Assembly (NCBI GenBank): GCA_900547435.1
Contig: URGO01000120.1
Span: forward strand, 1 to 9,818
Reading direction: 5' to 3'
Source: an uncultured Parabacteroides sp.
GTDB taxonomy: Bacteria > Bacteroidota > Bacteroidia > Bacteroidales > Tannerellaceae
Length of the DNA stretch: 9,818 bases
Position 1 is the stretch's first letter. Every line of letters begins with the position of its first letter. The notes beneath the pieces were generated by a model. That model was not told where the DNA came from and made no database searches. It saw only the letters and a program-made list of their open reading frames with translations. Both the position numbers and the translations under genes were made by a program. Of the stretch, positions 1-7,071 are shown piece by piece.

Positions 1-784
1 TGGCGTTGGCCTCTTTCTGTTCGTCCGTCACGCAGGCGGCAATGGAACCGTCTACCGGAGGAATGACATCAAGCGTGACGGTTTCGATGTCACCCGGTTT
101 CTTGTCGAGAGTGATTGTCACGTTATTGTCTTTTCCGAACGACACCTTGCTATATCCGAACTTGCCGTCCTTAGTCGCCCATACCAGCATATCACCTTTA
201 CCGGCGGAAAGGAATGCCTTCCCTTCAGCATCCGCCTTCTTATTGGCTACGGAATAGAACTCGGCATAGTTATATATTTTGAACTCGACATCGGCTCCGG
301 CAGCCAGCTGGCCGTTTTCATCCACAATGGTGATCGTTGCTTTGGCCGTCGGGGCATAATTGTCGATCACGTTGATCTCGGTGTAACCGTCGGTTACGTC
401 CATGACTTCTTCCGGTCCGTTGTATTTGCCGAATACTTTCGTGTGCATCAGCATACCACGGTAAGCCGGTCCGTTGAACCACCCCAAGTTAAGTACCGGT
501 TCCGGTTCACAGGCTCCGAGGAAATACCATTTACCGTTTACCCAAGCTTCCACCCAAGCATGGTTGTCGTCGGTATGCGCCCAACGCGGAGTATAGACCT
601 GACGGGCTGGTATGCCGACCGAACGAAGGGCGGCTACGGTAAACGTCGACTCTTCGCCACAACGCCCGTAAGCGGTCTTCACGGATGCCAAAGGCGAACT
701 CGTCCGGGCGTCCGACGGCGTATAGATCACTTTCTCGTGGCACCAATGGTTCACTTCCAGCACGGCGTCATACAAGGACAAGCC
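1..784 (-). pseudogene. C-terminal part of transglutaminase-like lipoprotein, cut off by in-frame TAG
   Basis: This is the same reading frame as the fragment at 785-1210, continuing past the TAG at 785-787 with no further stop to the window edge, where it runs off. It carries the transglutaminase-like core. Counting from the start at 1210, the nucleophile is Cys184 in a GRCGEES motif and the histidine is His217 in DDNHAWVEAW. The position of the third triad residue appears to be Glu235 (ACEPE) rather than the usual Asp. A segment after about residue 275 (TAKATITIVDENGQ onward) resembles an Ig-like or carboxypeptidase-regulatory-like domain. The conserved motifs and the absence of other stops suggest a recent interruption, a sequencing or assembly error, or readthrough. 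No convincing ribosome site or in-frame ATG follows the TAG, so independent translation looks unlikely. Bacteroidales homologues are predicted surface or periplasmic lipoproteins of unclear substrate. Confidence 0.75.
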
Positions 785-1210
785 CTACACCCGGTCTTTC
801 AATTCTTCATAAAAGACCATGCGGCTCTCGTCCAGATTCTCGTTGTTGACCCGCACGGGAAGTACGAAATGGCGGAAGATGTCTTCCGGTATGCTGTCTC
901 CCCAAGGCATTTCCACCCGTGCACGAAACGAACTGCGGATATTGTCGAGATACAGTTGCCCGTCATAATCCGTGATATCTCCGATCGGCATATAGGCATA
1001 CAAGAAAGTAAGCGCCTCTTTTTCGTCGGACGCCATCTTTTGGTTAAAGACTGAAAAAAGGTTTCCGTCCGGCAGAGCGGCCTGCTTTGCCCGGAAGTCA
1101 TTCTCCACTTCGGCGCGGAACGTATCGTCCGAAATGAAATGTTGCTGTCTATTGCACGAAGTTCCCGCGAGGAGAACGAACAATAGTAGGAATAGATTTG
1201 TTTTAATCAT
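785..1210 (-). CDS. N-terminal fragment of transglutaminase-like lipoprotein (141 aa, truncated)
   Basis: The fragment starts at the ATG at 1210, because a lipoprotein signal peptide begins there: Lys3, then a hydrophobic run, then Cys19 in AGTSC. A start further upstream at 1297 would place 29 unsuitable residues before the signal. It ends at TAG 785-787 after 141 codons, before the catalytic domain. The alpha-helical region (KEALTFLYAYMPIGDITDYD, then VLPVRVNNENLD) is the conserved N-terminal module that precedes the transglutaminase core in Bacteroidales proteins of this kind, so this is not a natural short protein. The expected residue at the stop, from memory of relatives, is Lys or Gln, each one base change from TAG. 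As it stands the product would be a lipoprotein stub without Cys184 or His217. Confidence 0.8.
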   Translation of the reverse strand: MIKTNLFLLLFVLLAGTSCNRQQHFISDDTFRAEVENDFRAKQAALPDGNLFSVFNQKMASDEKEALTFLYAYMPIGDITDYDGQLYLDNIRSSFRARVEMPWGDSIPEDIFRHFVLPVRVNNENLDESRMVFYEELKDRV

Positions 1211-1229
1211 AGCGTTAATTTTATCAGCA

Positions 1230-1237
1230 CAAATATA
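1230..1237 (-). promoter_or_regulatory. Bacteroidales -7 element for the transglutaminase-like gene
   Basis: The minus strand reads TATATTTG, an exact match to the Bacteroidales sigma-ABfr consensus TAnnTTTG, 19 bp upstream of the ATG at 1210. I see no clear -33 TTTG about 20 bp further upstream, and the inferred leader would be only about 14 nt, so the assignment is moderate. Confidence 0.45.
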
Positions 1238-1289
1238 GTGAATATATTTATTAGTCAGTAGATAACCTTGTCTTTTAAGTGTTAAGCTG

Positions 1290-1320
1290 TTGTGCATATC
1301 GTTATTTTTTCTTTACTTTG
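1290..1320 (+). promoter_or_regulatory. Promoter of the NhaP2-type antiporter
   Basis: A TTG (1290-1292) and TTACTTTG (1313-1320) are separated by 20 bp. This fits the Bacteroidales -33/-7 layout, with one mismatch to TAnnTTTG. The start codon at 1359 then has a leader of about 33 nt. It faces away from the minus-strand promoter at 1230-1237. Confidence 0.5.
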
Positions 1321-1358
1321 AAGTGACAAAGTATAGAGTAAACCGTTATTATCAGCCT

Positions 1359-2894
1359 ATGTTCCACGAATTACAAATCTTCGAGAATCCGGAAGCAATC
1401 CTGTTGGTTGCTTCGATTATCTTTTTCTTCAGTATTATTGCCGGTAAAGCCGGTTTCCGTTTCGGCCTTCCCGCCTTGCTTCTCTTTTTAGGTGTCGGAA
1501 TGCTGTTCGGCAGCGACGGCTTAGGCATTCAGTTCAGCAATCCCAGTGCAGCACAGTTCATAGGCATGTTGGCGTTGAGTATCATCCTGTTTTCCGGTGG
1601 TATGGATACCAAGCTGAGCGAAGTCCGTCCGATTGCTTCGCAGGGTGTTGTGCTGGCCACGGTAGGGGTCTTGCTTACCACCTTTATTACCGGCGGATTT
1701 ATTTATGTGGTATGCCATTATAGCAGCATTTATGATACGCTTACTCTTCCGGAGGCTTTGCTATTGGCGGCGGTCATGTCGTCTACCGATTCGGCCTCGG
1801 TCTTTTCCATATTACGGAGCAAAGGTGTCCTGCTGAAAGAAAACCTTCGTCCTACCTTGGAGTTGGAAAGCGGTAGCAACGACCCCATGGCTTATATGCT
1901 GACTTTGATACTGATTGCTTTTATCGGCTCGGAAGGCATGAGTGTGCCGGAAGCGGCATGGATGCTGGTTTTGCAATTGGGTATTGGAGCCATAGGCGGG
2001 TATCTTTTGGGGAAAGCAGCGGTTTGGGTTGTCAATAAAATCAATATAGACAACACTTCTTTGTACCCGATTCTGATTCTGGCTTTTGCCTTTCTTACGT
2101 TCTCGGTAGTTACCTTGATAAAAGGAAACGGCTATTTGGCGGTATATATAGCCGGATTGATTTTCGGTAATTCCAAGATTGTCCATAAGAAAAGTATCGG
2201 GACGTTCTTTGACGGGTTTACCTGGTTATGGCAAATCGTAATGTTCTTGACATTGGGATTGTTGGTGAATCCGCACGAGTTATTGCCGGTAACGCATATT
2301 GGTTTAGGTATCGGCCTGTTCATGATTCTGATAGCGCGTCCGGTCAGTGTGTTTATCTCGTTACTTCCGTATAAGAATTTCTCCCTGCGTGCCCGGCTCT
2401 ATATATCGTGGGTCGGATTGCGTGGTGCGGTTCCGATTATCTTTGCCACCTACCCGTTGATAGCCGGAGTAGAACATGCGCGTTGGTTCTTCAACATCGT
2501 TTTCTTCATCACCATATTGTCGTTGCTGGTACAAGGAACAACCGTAACTTATGTGGCTCGTCTGTTGAAACTGATTGACAAACCTCCTGTAAAAGAGGAG
2601 TTTGGTGTGGAATTATCGGAGGATATCCGTAGCGTGATGAGTGAAATAGAGATAACTCCCCAAGTGTTGGAACACGGGAACCGCCTGATGGATTTAAGTC
2701 TTCCGGACCATACCCTGGCGGTTATGGTAAAACGGAACAACCGCTATTTCGTTCCGAAAGGCAATACGGTATTGAAAGAGAATGACCGGTTATTGATGAT
2801 TTCCGATGATAATGAGGCTTTGTTGCAATCCTATGAATCCATGGGTATACAGAAATATACCGTCAAGAACCGGGATGCGATCATAGATGATTGA
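1359..2894 (+). CDS. nhaP2: Potassium/proton antiporter, NhaP2 type (CPA1 family) with C-terminal RCK_C domain
   Basis: This is an inner-membrane cation/proton antiporter that by family would exchange cytoplasmic K+ (or Na+) for H+ and help with pH and ion balance. The 511 residues begin at the ATG at 1359; the in-frame TTG at 1290 lies inside the promoter and is rejected. About a dozen hydrophobic segments fill residues 10-405. Core ion-binding motifs are visible: SSTDSAS at 141-147 (Thr143-Asp144), ESGSNDPMA at 170-178 (Asn174-Asp175) and GLRGAVPI at 353-360. Residues about 415-485 form a soluble TrkA_C/RCK_C-type domain (HTLAVMVKRNNRYFVPKGNT, then ENDRLLMISDD), expected to bind a regulatory ligand. 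E. coli NhaP2 is longer and carries an extra C-terminal domain missing here. The gene appears monocistronic, convergent with the B12 operon. Ion selectivity cannot be read from the sequence. Confidence 0.92.
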   Translation: MFHELQIFENPEAILLVASIIFFFSIIAGKAGFRFGLPALLLFLGVGMLFGSDGLGIQFSNPSAAQFIGMLALSIILFSGGMDTKLSEVRPIASQGVVLATVGVLLTTFITGGFIYVVCHYSSIYDTLTLPEALLLAAVMSSTDSASVFSILRSKGVLLKENLRPTLELESGSNDPMAYMLTLILIAFIGSEGMSVPEAAWMLVLQLGIGAIGGYLLGKAAVWVVNKINIDNTSLYPILILAFAFLTFSVVTLIKGNGYLAVYIAGLIFGNSKIVHKKSIGTFFDGFTWLWQIVMFLTLGLLVNPHELLPVTHIGLGIGLFMILIARPVSVFISLLPYKNFSLRARLYISWVGLRGAVPIIFATYPLIAGVEHARWFFNIVFFITILSLLVQGTTVTYVARLLKLIDKPPVKEEFGVELSEDIRSVMSEIEITPQVLEHGNRLMDLSLPDHTLAVMVKRNNRYFVPKGNTVLKENDRLLMISDDNEALLQSYESMGIQKYTVKNRDAIIDD

Positions 2895-2913
2895 GCCAAA
2901 CTTCCCCCAAAGA

Positions 2914-2997
2914 AATTCATGCCTATAAACGAAAGAAAAGGTAGGCATAAATGAAAGCAAACGTGCCTACCTTTCCCCAAAAAGGTAGGCATGAAAA
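2914..2997. repeat. Array 1: alternating TGCCTA/TAGGCA hexamers at 22-bp period
   Basis: TGCCTA occurs at 2920-2925 and 2964-2969, and TAGGCA at 2942-2947 and 2986-2991. Each is separated from the next by exactly 16 nt. The unit begins AATTCATGCCTA (2914-2925). TGCCTACCTTT (2964-2974) can pair with either of two identical AAAGGTAGGCA copies, at 2937-2947 (16-nt loop) or 2981-2991 (6-nt loop). Spacers 1 and 2 (TAAACGAAAGAAAAGG and TAAATGAAAGCAAACG) match at 13 of 16 positions. No T-run follows the hairpin on the plus strand, so it is not an ordinary intrinsic terminator for the antiporter gene. It aligns without gaps to array 2 at 7072-7155. Confidence 0.85.
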
Positions 2998-3013
2998 TAA
3001 GAGATATCCGGGC

Positions 3014-3048
3014 AAAAACATCCGCTATTTCCCAGAAAATAACGGATG
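3014..3048 (-). terminator. Intrinsic terminator of the B12 uptake operon
   Basis: On the minus strand, 26 nt after the stop codon of the DUF4374-like gene, CATCCG (3048-3043) pairs with CGGATG (3024-3019). The stem extends through TATTT/AAATA after a single mismatch, with a loop of about 6 nt. Five T residues (3018-3014) follow directly. This is a standard rho-independent layout for minus-strand transcription. The plus-strand side has no T-run, so it should act in one direction. Confidence 0.75.
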
Positions 3049-3074
3049 CTATGCTTATTGGGAATATGTAATCC

Positions 3075-4397
3075 TTATTCATCCTCCATCACCCGAATCT
3101 GTTCGAAGTAATAGCCTTCGGCGATTTCAACACCTTTCTCTACATTTCCGGTCTCGATATCGTAGATATAGACGCACGGGTTGCTGGTTTCGGTATTTAC
3201 CCCGATGTAGGCTTTGCCATCTACAATAGCTGTACGTTGGGAGAACCGGCCGCTGCTATAAGGAATTTCCGTTCCTTCGTAAGCCAAGCGGGTGCGTTCT
3301 CCGGTTTCCAAGTCTAAGATAGAATAGTAGTGGCTATAGCTATCAATGTCGGTTCCGGCTGCATCGTTCCGGGAATAGATAAGCGCTTTTCCGTTCCCCA
3401 AATAGTGGATGGTGAGCAATTTCCCGTCCGGATTTTTATATCCTTCATAATTCGGGTCAAAATCTGTATCACCTTGATTGATGCGGAGCAGATGTCCCTC
3501 TTCGATCGTGCCATTATCCGTAAATGCCGCTAAGTAAAGATTATCATTTTCATCAAACATGACGGTGTTTTGCAAGAGTTCGCCATACGCACTTCCGGCC
3601 ATTTCCCGCGCTAATGTGTTGGCTTGATTGCTTCCTATCTCCATGGTTTCCGGATTGATGATAGCCGTATAGAAGTAAGGGGTTGATTCTCCTCCTCGTC
3701 CTGACTTGGTTTTTCCGAAATAGAAATAGAAAAGTTTGGCATCGCTCTTTCTAAACGCTAATATTCCGGAGGTAGAGAATACCGTATAACCTTCGTCCTG
3801 CATAGGAACTTCTAAAGCCAATGTGCCTTCATCCAGAATACTCATATCCTGGGCATTCAGTTTGGTCCATTGGATATGTTTGGCCTCTCCGTCAGCGGCC
3901 ATGATGATCAAGGTATTGTCATCAATCCAGGTATGGGTATATTGGCGGATATTGTAGGTATTCGCTTGGAACGGTTGGGCCTGGACGACATTTACCGCAT
4001 TGTCCTTGATCTGGAATTTCACAAAACGGTCGGCCGATATCGGTACCTGATAATAATAAGCCCCTTTGCAGATGGTTTCCAGGGTATAATCGGCATTGAT
4101 TTCCACGCCATCATTCTCCAGGTTAATCATTCCCTGGTCGGAGGTCAGTGCATCTATACTTTTAACGATGGTCGTTACATCGCGTCCCATTCCCCCTTGC
4201 CGGCCTACGGTCAGGAATAAATCGAAATGATAGGTTTGTTCGTCCGGAGCAGGTTCGGGATCCGGATCAGGGTCCGGTGTCGGGGTAGGAGTGGGTTCCG
4301 GGTCCGGAACGACAGGGTCATCCTCATCACAAGCCGTGAAGGATAAGGTAAATAGTGCCGTAGCAAGGGCACAGGCAAATAGTTGGAATTTTTTCAT
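3075..4397 (-). CDS. DUF4374-like surface lipoprotein, second gene of B12-riboswitch operon
   Basis: The 440-residue product is a predicted lipoprotein with a signal peptide ending in FTAC at Cys23. Asp24-Glu25-Asp26-Asp27 follow, an acidic stretch typical of Bacteroidetes lipoproteins exported to the cell surface. A linker at residues about 28-54 consists almost wholly of alternating Pro with Asp, Glu or Thr. The rest is beta-rich with repeated short motifs (DDNTLIIMAADG, DENDNLYLAAF, GNGKALIYSRND, DGKAYIGVN), as in beta-propellers, and resembles the DUF4374 family. DUF4374 proteins commonly stand next to TonB receptors; XusB, a siderophore-binding surface lipoprotein of Bacteroides, is to my recollection one. 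The gene starts 12 bp after the receptor gene stops, so both share the cobalamin riboswitch. I infer a surface corrinoid-binding partner of the receptor, comparable in role to BtuG. The family call is from memory of sequence style. Confidence 0.75.
   Translation of the reverse strand: MKKFQLFACALATALFTLSFTACDEDDPVVPDPEPTPTPTPDPDPDPEPAPDEQTYHFDLFLTVGRQGGMGRDVTTIVKSIDALTSDQGMINLENDGVEINADYTLETICKGAYYYQVPISADRFVKFQIKDNAVNVVQAQPFQANTYNIRQYTHTWIDDNTLIIMAADGEAKHIQWTKLNAQDMSILDEGTLALEVPMQDEGYTVFSTSGILAFRKSDAKLFYFYFGKTKSGRGGESTPYFYTAIINPETMEIGSNQANTLAREMAGSAYGELLQNTVMFDENDNLYLAAFTDNGTIEEGHLLRINQGDTDFDPNYEGYKNPDGKLLTIHYLGNGKALIYSRNDAAGTDIDSYSHYYSILDLETGERTRLAYEGTEIPYSSGRFSQRTAIVDGKAYIGVNTETSNPCVYIYDIETGNVEKGVEIAEGYYFEQIRVMEDE
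4245..4312. repeat. Low-complexity DNA encoding the Pro/Asp/Glu linker
   Basis: The plus strand shows repeated GGGTCCGG, GGATCCGG and GGATCAGG units, which on the coding strand give the alternating Pro-Asp/Glu/Thr linker after the lipidated cysteine of the DUF4374-like protein. Repeats of 6 nt keep frame, so length variation between strains would be tolerated. Confidence 0.6.
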
Positions 4398-4409
4398 ATG
4401 AAATAGAAT

Positions 4410-6764
4410 TTAATTGATGAATAATCTGAACTTACAAAAGAAAGAACGCCCCGGTTTCTGGAGTTTATAATTATCGTATGCCGTAGCATCAAACAAATTG
4501 TCACATTGTACCGATAGATTGTAATGTTCGTTTTTCCAGGAATAGGAGAGGGCCAACGAGGAGATATGTTGTGCCGGGATGCGAGCTTTGCTCTCCAACG
4601 CGCCATAGGCCTCCCACGAGAGGAAGAACCAGTGTACCCATTGATAATCATAACTGATGCGTAACCGGCTTTCCGGCAATCCTATATTATAAAATGAATA
4701 GGATGCATTGGCATTGCAAAAGAGCCAGGGCTTGTTGGGCACCCGGTTATTATAGGTGGCCGAAGGCTTCCCGTCTGATTTAAATTTCATCTGGTCCCGG
4801 GCATCCTGATAACAGGCATTGGCTTGGAGCTGCAATCGGTTTTGCCAATCGTAACGGATTTCTCCTTCGATGCCTTTGATGTGTACGGCCGGGAGATTCT
4901 GGTATTGCATCATTCCCTCTTTCTCGGAAACTACGGCCTGAATATAATTGTCCACATAGCGCAGGAATCCGTTTGCCTCATAATAAAGCGTATGCCCGGA
5001 GGCGGGGCGATAGGTCCCGAACAATCCTGCATTTACATTATTGCTTTCTTCCGGCGAGAGTTTCACGTTAGCATAAACCGTGGTTCCGTTTCCCAACAAC
5101 TCTCTTGCCATAGGGAGGCGGACACTGTGTTCGAAAGAAGCTTTCAGGGCGAAGGCATCCAAGAAGGCGTAACGTGTCCCTACACCATAACCGATATAAT
5201 TGTGTGTAGATGAGGCCGGAATATCCTCAGAGCCCGTAATCCAATACAAGTCTTGTTGCCGGATATTCACATGGTTGATATAATCTTTCACGAAGAACGT
5301 ATTTTCCATTTTTTCCTCAAAGAAAGATTGGTTATAGGAAAGTCCGATGATGTGTTTCGCCAATAAATCATTGGAGGATTCGAACTCTGTATCGACCTCG
5401 TCGTACCGGTCATTCCCGGTACGGGTCAGGAGATAATTCAGATTCAACGCATGGTGCGCATTTAGCGCATAGTCCAGGTTGGTACGGACTATCGTTGTCG
5501 GGCGATTATAATGGCGCATCGAACGGGCGCGTCCGGTTATCTCGTTACGCGAACTGGTTATATAATCCCCGTTCCAATCATATTTCCGGAAAGCCGTATC
5601 TATCGTAAGGGAATAATCCCACGTGTGAGATAAAGAGGCATTTAGTTGCAATCCCTCCCAAAGGAAATCCCGTTTCTGATAACGTGCTGACAAGTTCCAG
5701 GCATGGGCTTGGCGTTCGGCCATACCATATACTTTGGTCTGTACGGACCCGGTCTGCAATTCCTTATCCACTTGGGAATAAGAAGCCGATACGAACAGGG
5801 CATCTGCCCAAGGCTTGTGGGTCACGCCTATCTCGATTTGCCCGAACAAGGAGAGATAATCATCATGGAAGCGTTTCCGGTTCTGGAGGATATATTCCCG
5901 GCTTGCCTCATCCCATACTTCTACCCCTTTCATGGTATAATCATTTTTTGAATAGTTGATACCAAAGGTAGGGCGGAATAATAATCCGGTCCGTTTTTCT
6001 ACAAATTGTGCGTTCAGATCCGCCTTATGGGTATGGAACGATCCGATCCCATAAGAGACATCCAAATAGTTTTGTTGGGTTTCTTTGGTGATGATGTTGA
6101 TAGCTCCGCCCAATGCATCGGCACCCAGACTTGCCGGGACTACACCTTTATAAATCTCGATACGGTCGATGATATTTACGGGAAGATTGGCCAATGTGAT
6201 GCCACTCCCTTTCGTGTCCAAAGGAATGCCGTCCAGAAAATAACGGACGGAGTTTCCGGACATACCATTAATAGAGAGTTCGAAGTCCGATCCTACTCCC
6301 CCTTCCTCCCGGATACGGATGCCGGTACTCCGGTTTATGATGGTGTTCAGGCTATTGACGGATGTGGAGATGCCTTGTATGTCTAAGGCATTGACGGATA
6401 GTGCTCCCTCCTTAATCTGCTGGCTCTTGGATTTACCATATACTTCTACGGAACTGAGGTTTACGGAATTGCTTTTCAAAATGAAATCCCGGTGCGTGTC
6501 TTGGGTCAGTTGTATTTTCTCTTTAATCGGTTCATAGCCTACGGAGGAGATGAGGAGGGTATAGGTACCCGGACGGACCTGTAAGGCATACGATCCATCC
6601 TCTTCCGAATAAACACCGGAAGAACTATTCTCTATGGCGATGGCTACAGAGGGTAGCGCTTTGTCCTCCGTATCTTTTACTATTCCGGACAAAGTGACCA
6701 TTTCCTGTGCCCAAACCCATAAGGGCGACAGGATGCAAAGAAGCAATAGGTTCGCAAATCTCAT
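4410..6764 (-). CDS. TonB-dependent outer-membrane receptor, probable cobalamin/corrinoid transporter (BtuB-type role)
   Basis: The 784-residue receptor takes up substrate across the outer membrane using TonB energy. I chose the ATG at 6764 because a signal peptide starts there (Arg2, a Leu-rich core, cleavage after WAQ at about residue 20). An in-frame ATG at 6815 would add 17 polar residues and lie in the expression-platform hairpin. Residues about 24-100 form a carboxypeptidase-regulatory-like domain (LSGIVKDTEDKALPSVAI, then SVGYEPIKEKIQL). Residues about 105-228 form the plug, with SINGMSGNSVRYFLDGIP at 164-181, IDRIEIYKGVVPASLGADAL around 199-218 and GGAINIITK at 219-227. The remainder is the beta-barrel, ending in an aromatic-rich strand (FFCKFRLFIN). 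It lacks a partner of SusD type. Substrate is inferred from the cobalamin riboswitch in its leader. The DUF4374-like lipoprotein gene follows at 12 bp and is co-transcribed. Confidence 0.9.
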   Translation of the reverse strand: MRFANLLLLCILSPLWVWAQEMVTLSGIVKDTEDKALPSVAIAIENSSSGVYSEEDGSYALQVRPGTYTLLISSVGYEPIKEKIQLTQDTHRDFILKSNSVNLSSVEVYGKSKSQQIKEGALSVNALDIQGISTSVNSLNTIINRSTGIRIREEGGVGSDFELSINGMSGNSVRYFLDGIPLDTKGSGITLANLPVNIIDRIEIYKGVVPASLGADALGGAINIITKETQQNYLDVSYGIGSFHTHKADLNAQFVEKRTGLLFRPTFGINYSKNDYTMKGVEVWDEASREYILQNRKRFHDDYLSLFGQIEIGVTHKPWADALFVSASYSQVDKELQTGSVQTKVYGMAERQAHAWNLSARYQKRDFLWEGLQLNASLSHTWDYSLTIDTAFRKYDWNGDYITSSRNEITGRARSMRHYNRPTTIVRTNLDYALNAHHALNLNYLLTRTGNDRYDEVDTEFESSNDLLAKHIIGLSYNQSFFEEKMENTFFVKDYINHVNIRQQDLYWITGSEDIPASSTHNYIGYGVGTRYAFLDAFALKASFEHSVRLPMARELLGNGTTVYANVKLSPEESNNVNAGLFGTYRPASGHTLYYEANGFLRYVDNYIQAVVSEKEGMMQYQNLPAVHIKGIEGEIRYDWQNRLQLQANACYQDARDQMKFKSDGKPSATYNNRVPNKPWLFCNANASYSFYNIGLPESRLRISYDYQWVHWFFLSWEAYGALESKARIPAQHISSLALSYSWKNEHYNLSVQCDNLFDATAYDNYKLQKPGRSFFCKFRLFIN

Positions 6765-6783
6765 TCTTGTCTTTTTTAGTGTT

Positions 6784-6813
6784 GTCGGCTTTATTCCCCG
6801 AAAGCCATTCGAC
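6784..6813 (-). promoter_or_regulatory. Hairpin in the riboswitch expression platform
   Basis: On the minus strand GGCTTT pairs with AAAGCC around the loop CGGGGAAT, with an outer GTC/GAC clamp (6813-6811 with 6786-6784). It lies between the B12 box and the ATG at 6764 and is not followed by a T-run, so it is more likely a translational switch or the L13 partner than a terminator. The loop bases UCGG could pair with CCGG in the candidate P5 loop near 6904-6907, as in known L5-L13 kissing loops. That pairing is my suggestion and includes one wobble pair. Confidence 0.45.
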
Positions 6814-6822
6814 AATAAGTTT

Positions 6823-7006
6823 GAAGATAGGCAGGTCTTCTGACTTGCTCTCGCTTGATGGCGCCTTCCCGTCCTTCTGACAGTGGCAAGAGTGATGCCT
6901 CAAGCCGGTTGATTGAGCTTACAGCAGCGGGTCTGTTCAGGACTTTCACCTGATTCCCTTTTCATTATTTTTCCGTGGATTCGGAATCGTAACACCCATC
7001 TTTCGC
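6823..7006 (-). promoter_or_regulatory. Cobalamin (adenosylcobalamin-class) riboswitch
   Basis: Hallmark blocks appear in order on the minus strand. GGGAATCAGGTGAAAGTCC (about 6958-6940) is followed by GACCCGCTGCTGTAA (about 6934-6920). A P5-like hairpin CTCAA...TTGAG comes next, and the B12 box GCAAGTCAGAAGACCTGCC is at 6848-6830. GAAAGAT near 7004 and ATCTTC at 6828-6823 can close an imperfect P1. The aptamer ends about 60 nt before the receptor start, and the promoter lies just upstream at 7010-7017. By family, cobalamin binding would repress the receptor and the DUF4374-like lipoprotein. The lack of a T-run in the platform suggests control of translation. Confidence 0.95.
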
Positions 7007-7009
7007 GAG

Positions 7010-7040
7010 CAAAGATATGGATTTATTTTCAAGTAAAAAA
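7010..7040 (-). promoter_or_regulatory. Promoter of the B12 uptake operon
   Basis: The minus strand reads TATCTTTG at 7017-7010, an exact TAnnTTTG -7 element placed just before the riboswitch aptamer. The -33 region about 20 bp upstream is only a T-run (around 7040-7037), so that half is weak. Transcription would begin near 7004, giving a leader of about 240 nt that includes the whole riboswitch. Confidence 0.6.
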
Positions 7041-7071
7041 GAAAATTACATTTTGTCTTTTTCGAAGAAAA

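Noticed and set aside
531..746. A minus-strand frame of 71 codons near the TAG, considered as a sign of frameshift
   Set aside because: It is in a different frame from the catalytic motifs. The transglutaminase core continues in the original frame after the TAG, so the lesion is a substitution and no frameshift is needed.
443..1054. A 203-codon plus-strand reading frame
   Set aside because: It lies antisense to the transglutaminase-like gene, whose frame carries recognisable catalytic motifs. The plus-strand translation shows no family features.
1290..1358. N-terminal extension of the antiporter from a TTG
   Set aside because: The extension covers the probable promoter and its residues do not fit the start of NhaP2 proteins. 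The ATG at 1359 fits better.
993..1566. Further TAGGCA hexamers at 993, 1531 and 1561
   Set aside because: They lie inside coding frames, singly, without the 22-bp spacing or the alternating partner, and are expected by chance.
2964..2991. Intrinsic terminator for the antiporter gene
   Set aside because: The 11-bp stem is strong, but no T-run follows it on the plus strand.
2914..2997. CRISPR array
   Set aside because: Repeat units are only 6 bp, alternate in orientation, and have 16-nt gaps. This does not fit CRISPR repeats or spacers, and no cas gene is present.
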